Positions 6,024 through 7,122 of a DNA stretch of 7,122 bases are shown here, one piece after another. How positions within the stretch are numbered: the first letter of the stretch is position 1; each line of letters opens with the position of its first letter. Under the pieces are notes generated by a model. That model had not been told where the DNA came from. It made no database searches and worked only from the letters and a program-made list of their open reading frames with translations. This stretch comes from an uncultured Treponema sp. (lineage in GTDB: Bacteria > Spirochaetota > Spirochaetia > Treponematales > Treponemataceae), in the NCBI GenBank assembly GCA_946538795.1, contig CAMNGY010000075.1:1-7122 (forward strand), read 5' to 3'. The position numbers and the translations under genes are program-made.

Positions 6024-7122
6024 CATGTTCCTCCAGGTGCAGCAGGAGGGCTGTGTTTGCCCCTCCGAATCCGAATGAGTTGCACATGCAATAGCTCACT
6101 TTCTTTTTCCCGGAGCGGGCATTTTCCGCTCCCACTATATGTATCCGTGGCAGGTTGTCGTCGTATATTCCGTCCCATGCCTGTGCCGGCAGGCAGCATG
6201 ATTCGCCGTCCATGTTCCTGACGAGTGTCGCATGGCATATTGCCAGCGCAAGCGCGCCCGCTGCCCCCAGGGTATGCCCCGTGATGGATTTAGTCGCGCT
6301 GCATGGGGTTGCGTTTCCGAATACGGTGGACACGGCCAGGGCTTCCATTGCGTCCCCATGCCGGGTTCCTGTCCCGTGCAGGTTTACGTAGTCCACTTGG
6401 CCGGCAGCTATCCCGGCTTTTTCAAGGGCCTGCCGCATTGCGCCTATTGCTCCCGCCGCGCTGGGGTCGGGAGATGTCATGTGGAACGCGTCGGCAGTCT
6501 CGCCATATCCTGCGAGGGTTATGCGGGGGCCTGCGGAACTGATGGGGTCTTTTGAAAGGATGAAGAATACTGCCGCCTCCCCGAGCGTTATGCCTGACCT
6601 GTTTGCGCTGAACGGATTGCTGGGGCTGCCGGAAACACATTCCATTGAGTCAAAGCCAAGCAGCTCCAGGTCGGAGACGATGTCCGCCCCGCCTACGATC
6701 ATCGCGTCGCATATTCCTGCCCGTATGAGCTGGGCCGCCTTTATCGTTGCCGTTGCGCTTGAGGAGCATGCCGTCGCGCTGGCCGTGGAAGGTCCGGTCA
6801 GTCCAAAGCGTTCTTTTACGTAGGATGCCATGCCCCATGCTGACTGCATGTCCAGCCTGTAGCCGTCAGGAAAGCGGCCGTTTTTCGCATAGCTTTTGTG
6901 CGCCTGTATGGAAAGCTCGCTTCCGTTGTCGCAGCCTCCCACGCATGTCCCTATGCGGCTTTCCCCGTACAGGGATATTGCTTGCTTTATGGGGGCTTCC
7001 AGGTCCGCGAGGGCTGCATTGGCCAGGCGCATGATATGCGTGCTGTCCTGGCCGCTTACGGAATGGAGCAGTCCGTCATCAACGGTGGCGGCATAGAATT
7101 CTTTTCCGCCGAAGCTGGCCCG
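6016..7122 (-). CDS. Beta-ketoacyl-ACP synthase, ApeO-type (start beyond the right edge)
   Basis: The frame is open to the window end, so 368 C-terminal residues are visible and the start lies to the right; an internal ATG at 7032 is not the start, since the 30 upstream codons read on as plausible KS sequence. The missing piece should be about 20-50 residues. Catalytic residues, counted in the visible part, are Cys119 in ATACSSSATA, His249 in NLHGTGTRHGD and His283 in SITGHTLGAAG, followed by a terminal NSFGFGGAN loop. It is therefore an active-type condensing enzyme and not a Cys-less chain-length factor. It resembles FabB/FabF-type KS but is clearly different from the second KS at the operon end. 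In APE systems ApeO pairs with the chain-length factor ApeC. Its last codons overlap the dehydratase start, and its 3' end supplies that gene's ribosome site (GGAGG). Confidence 0.88.
   Translation of the reverse strand, partial: RASFGGKEFYAATVDDGLLHSVSGQDSTHIMRLANAALADLEAPIKQAISLYGESRIGTCVGGCDNGSELSIQAHKSYAKNGRFPDGYRLDMQSAWGMASYVKERFGLTGPSTASATACSSSATATIKAAQLIRAGICDAMIVGGADIVSDLELLGFDSMECVSGSPSNPFSANRSGITLGEAAVFFILSKDPISSAGPRITLAGYGETADAFHMTSPDPSAAGAIGAMRQALEKAGIAAGQVDYVNLHGTGTRHGDAMEALAVSTVFGNATPCSATKSITGHTLGAAGALALAICHATLVRNMDGESCCLPAQAWDGIYDDNLPRIHIVGAENARSGKKKVSYCMCNSFGFGGANTALLLHLEEHDD

Noticed and set aside
3723..6279. Exact 17-bp repeat GCCCCCAGGGTATGCCC at 3723-3739 and 6263-6279
   Set aside because: Both copies encode the conserved GHTLGA region around the second active-site His of the two ketosynthases, so homology and selection explain the match.
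3509..7122. Ordinary fatty acid synthesis operon
   Set aside because: Not excluded, but two different KS genes around a dehydratase and a reductase, with an ApeP-like rather than a plain FabZ-like dehydratase and no fabD, fabH or acpP in view, fit the APE order better.
1..7122. Insertion sequences, CRISPR arrays, tRNA or rRNA genes, attachment sites
   Set aside because: No transposase motifs, regularly spaced repeats, cloverleaf sequences or terminal inverted repeats were seen on either strand.

Overview
The window looks like a chromosomal segment of an anaerobic, Gram-negative-type bacterium with roughly balanced GC. The anaerobe suggestion rests on a rubrerythrin. The outer-membrane suggestion rests on surface-glycan genes and on an aryl-polyene-like pigment operon, which is known from Gram-negative-type bacteria. 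A treponeme-like spirochaete would fit, but the sequence alone does not settle the taxon.

Left part (1-1981): a rubrerythrin start runs leftwards off the window, with a good sigma-70-type promoter (TTGACA, 17 bp, TAGTCT) and a strong ribosome binding site. To its right is a two-gene minus-strand unit: a small coiled-coil protein (1529-1936) and a GT4-type glycosyltransferase (417-1532), joined by an ATGA overlap. Each carries a 9-base homopolymer (A9 and C9), which makes slippage-driven ON/OFF switching of a surface glycan worth testing.

Middle (1937-3501): a 155-bp divergent spacer holds an extended -10 promoter and an 11-bp inverted repeat. It is followed on the plus strand by a polytopic membrane protein resembling GT87 (DUF2029) polyprenyl-phosphate-sugar-dependent transferases. 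Its best start lies 7 bp after the -10 box, so the mRNA may be leaderless.

Right part (3509-7122): four tightly overlapping minus-strand genes, in transcription order a ketosynthase (cut by the window edge), a hot-dog dehydratase, a FabG-like ketoreductase and a second ketosynthase. This is the order of apeO-apeP-apeQ-apeR at the end of the aryl polyene (APE) cluster of Escherichia coli and Xenorhabdus. Together they would run condensation, keto-reduction and dehydration without enoyl reduction, giving a conjugated polyene chain on an acyl carrier protein. The carrier proteins, chain-length-factor partner, aryl starter enzymes and export genes would have to lie to the right of the window. The operon ends 7 bp from the stop of the convergent GT87-like gene.

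No tRNA, rRNA, insertion sequence, CRISPR array or clear intrinsic terminator was seen.
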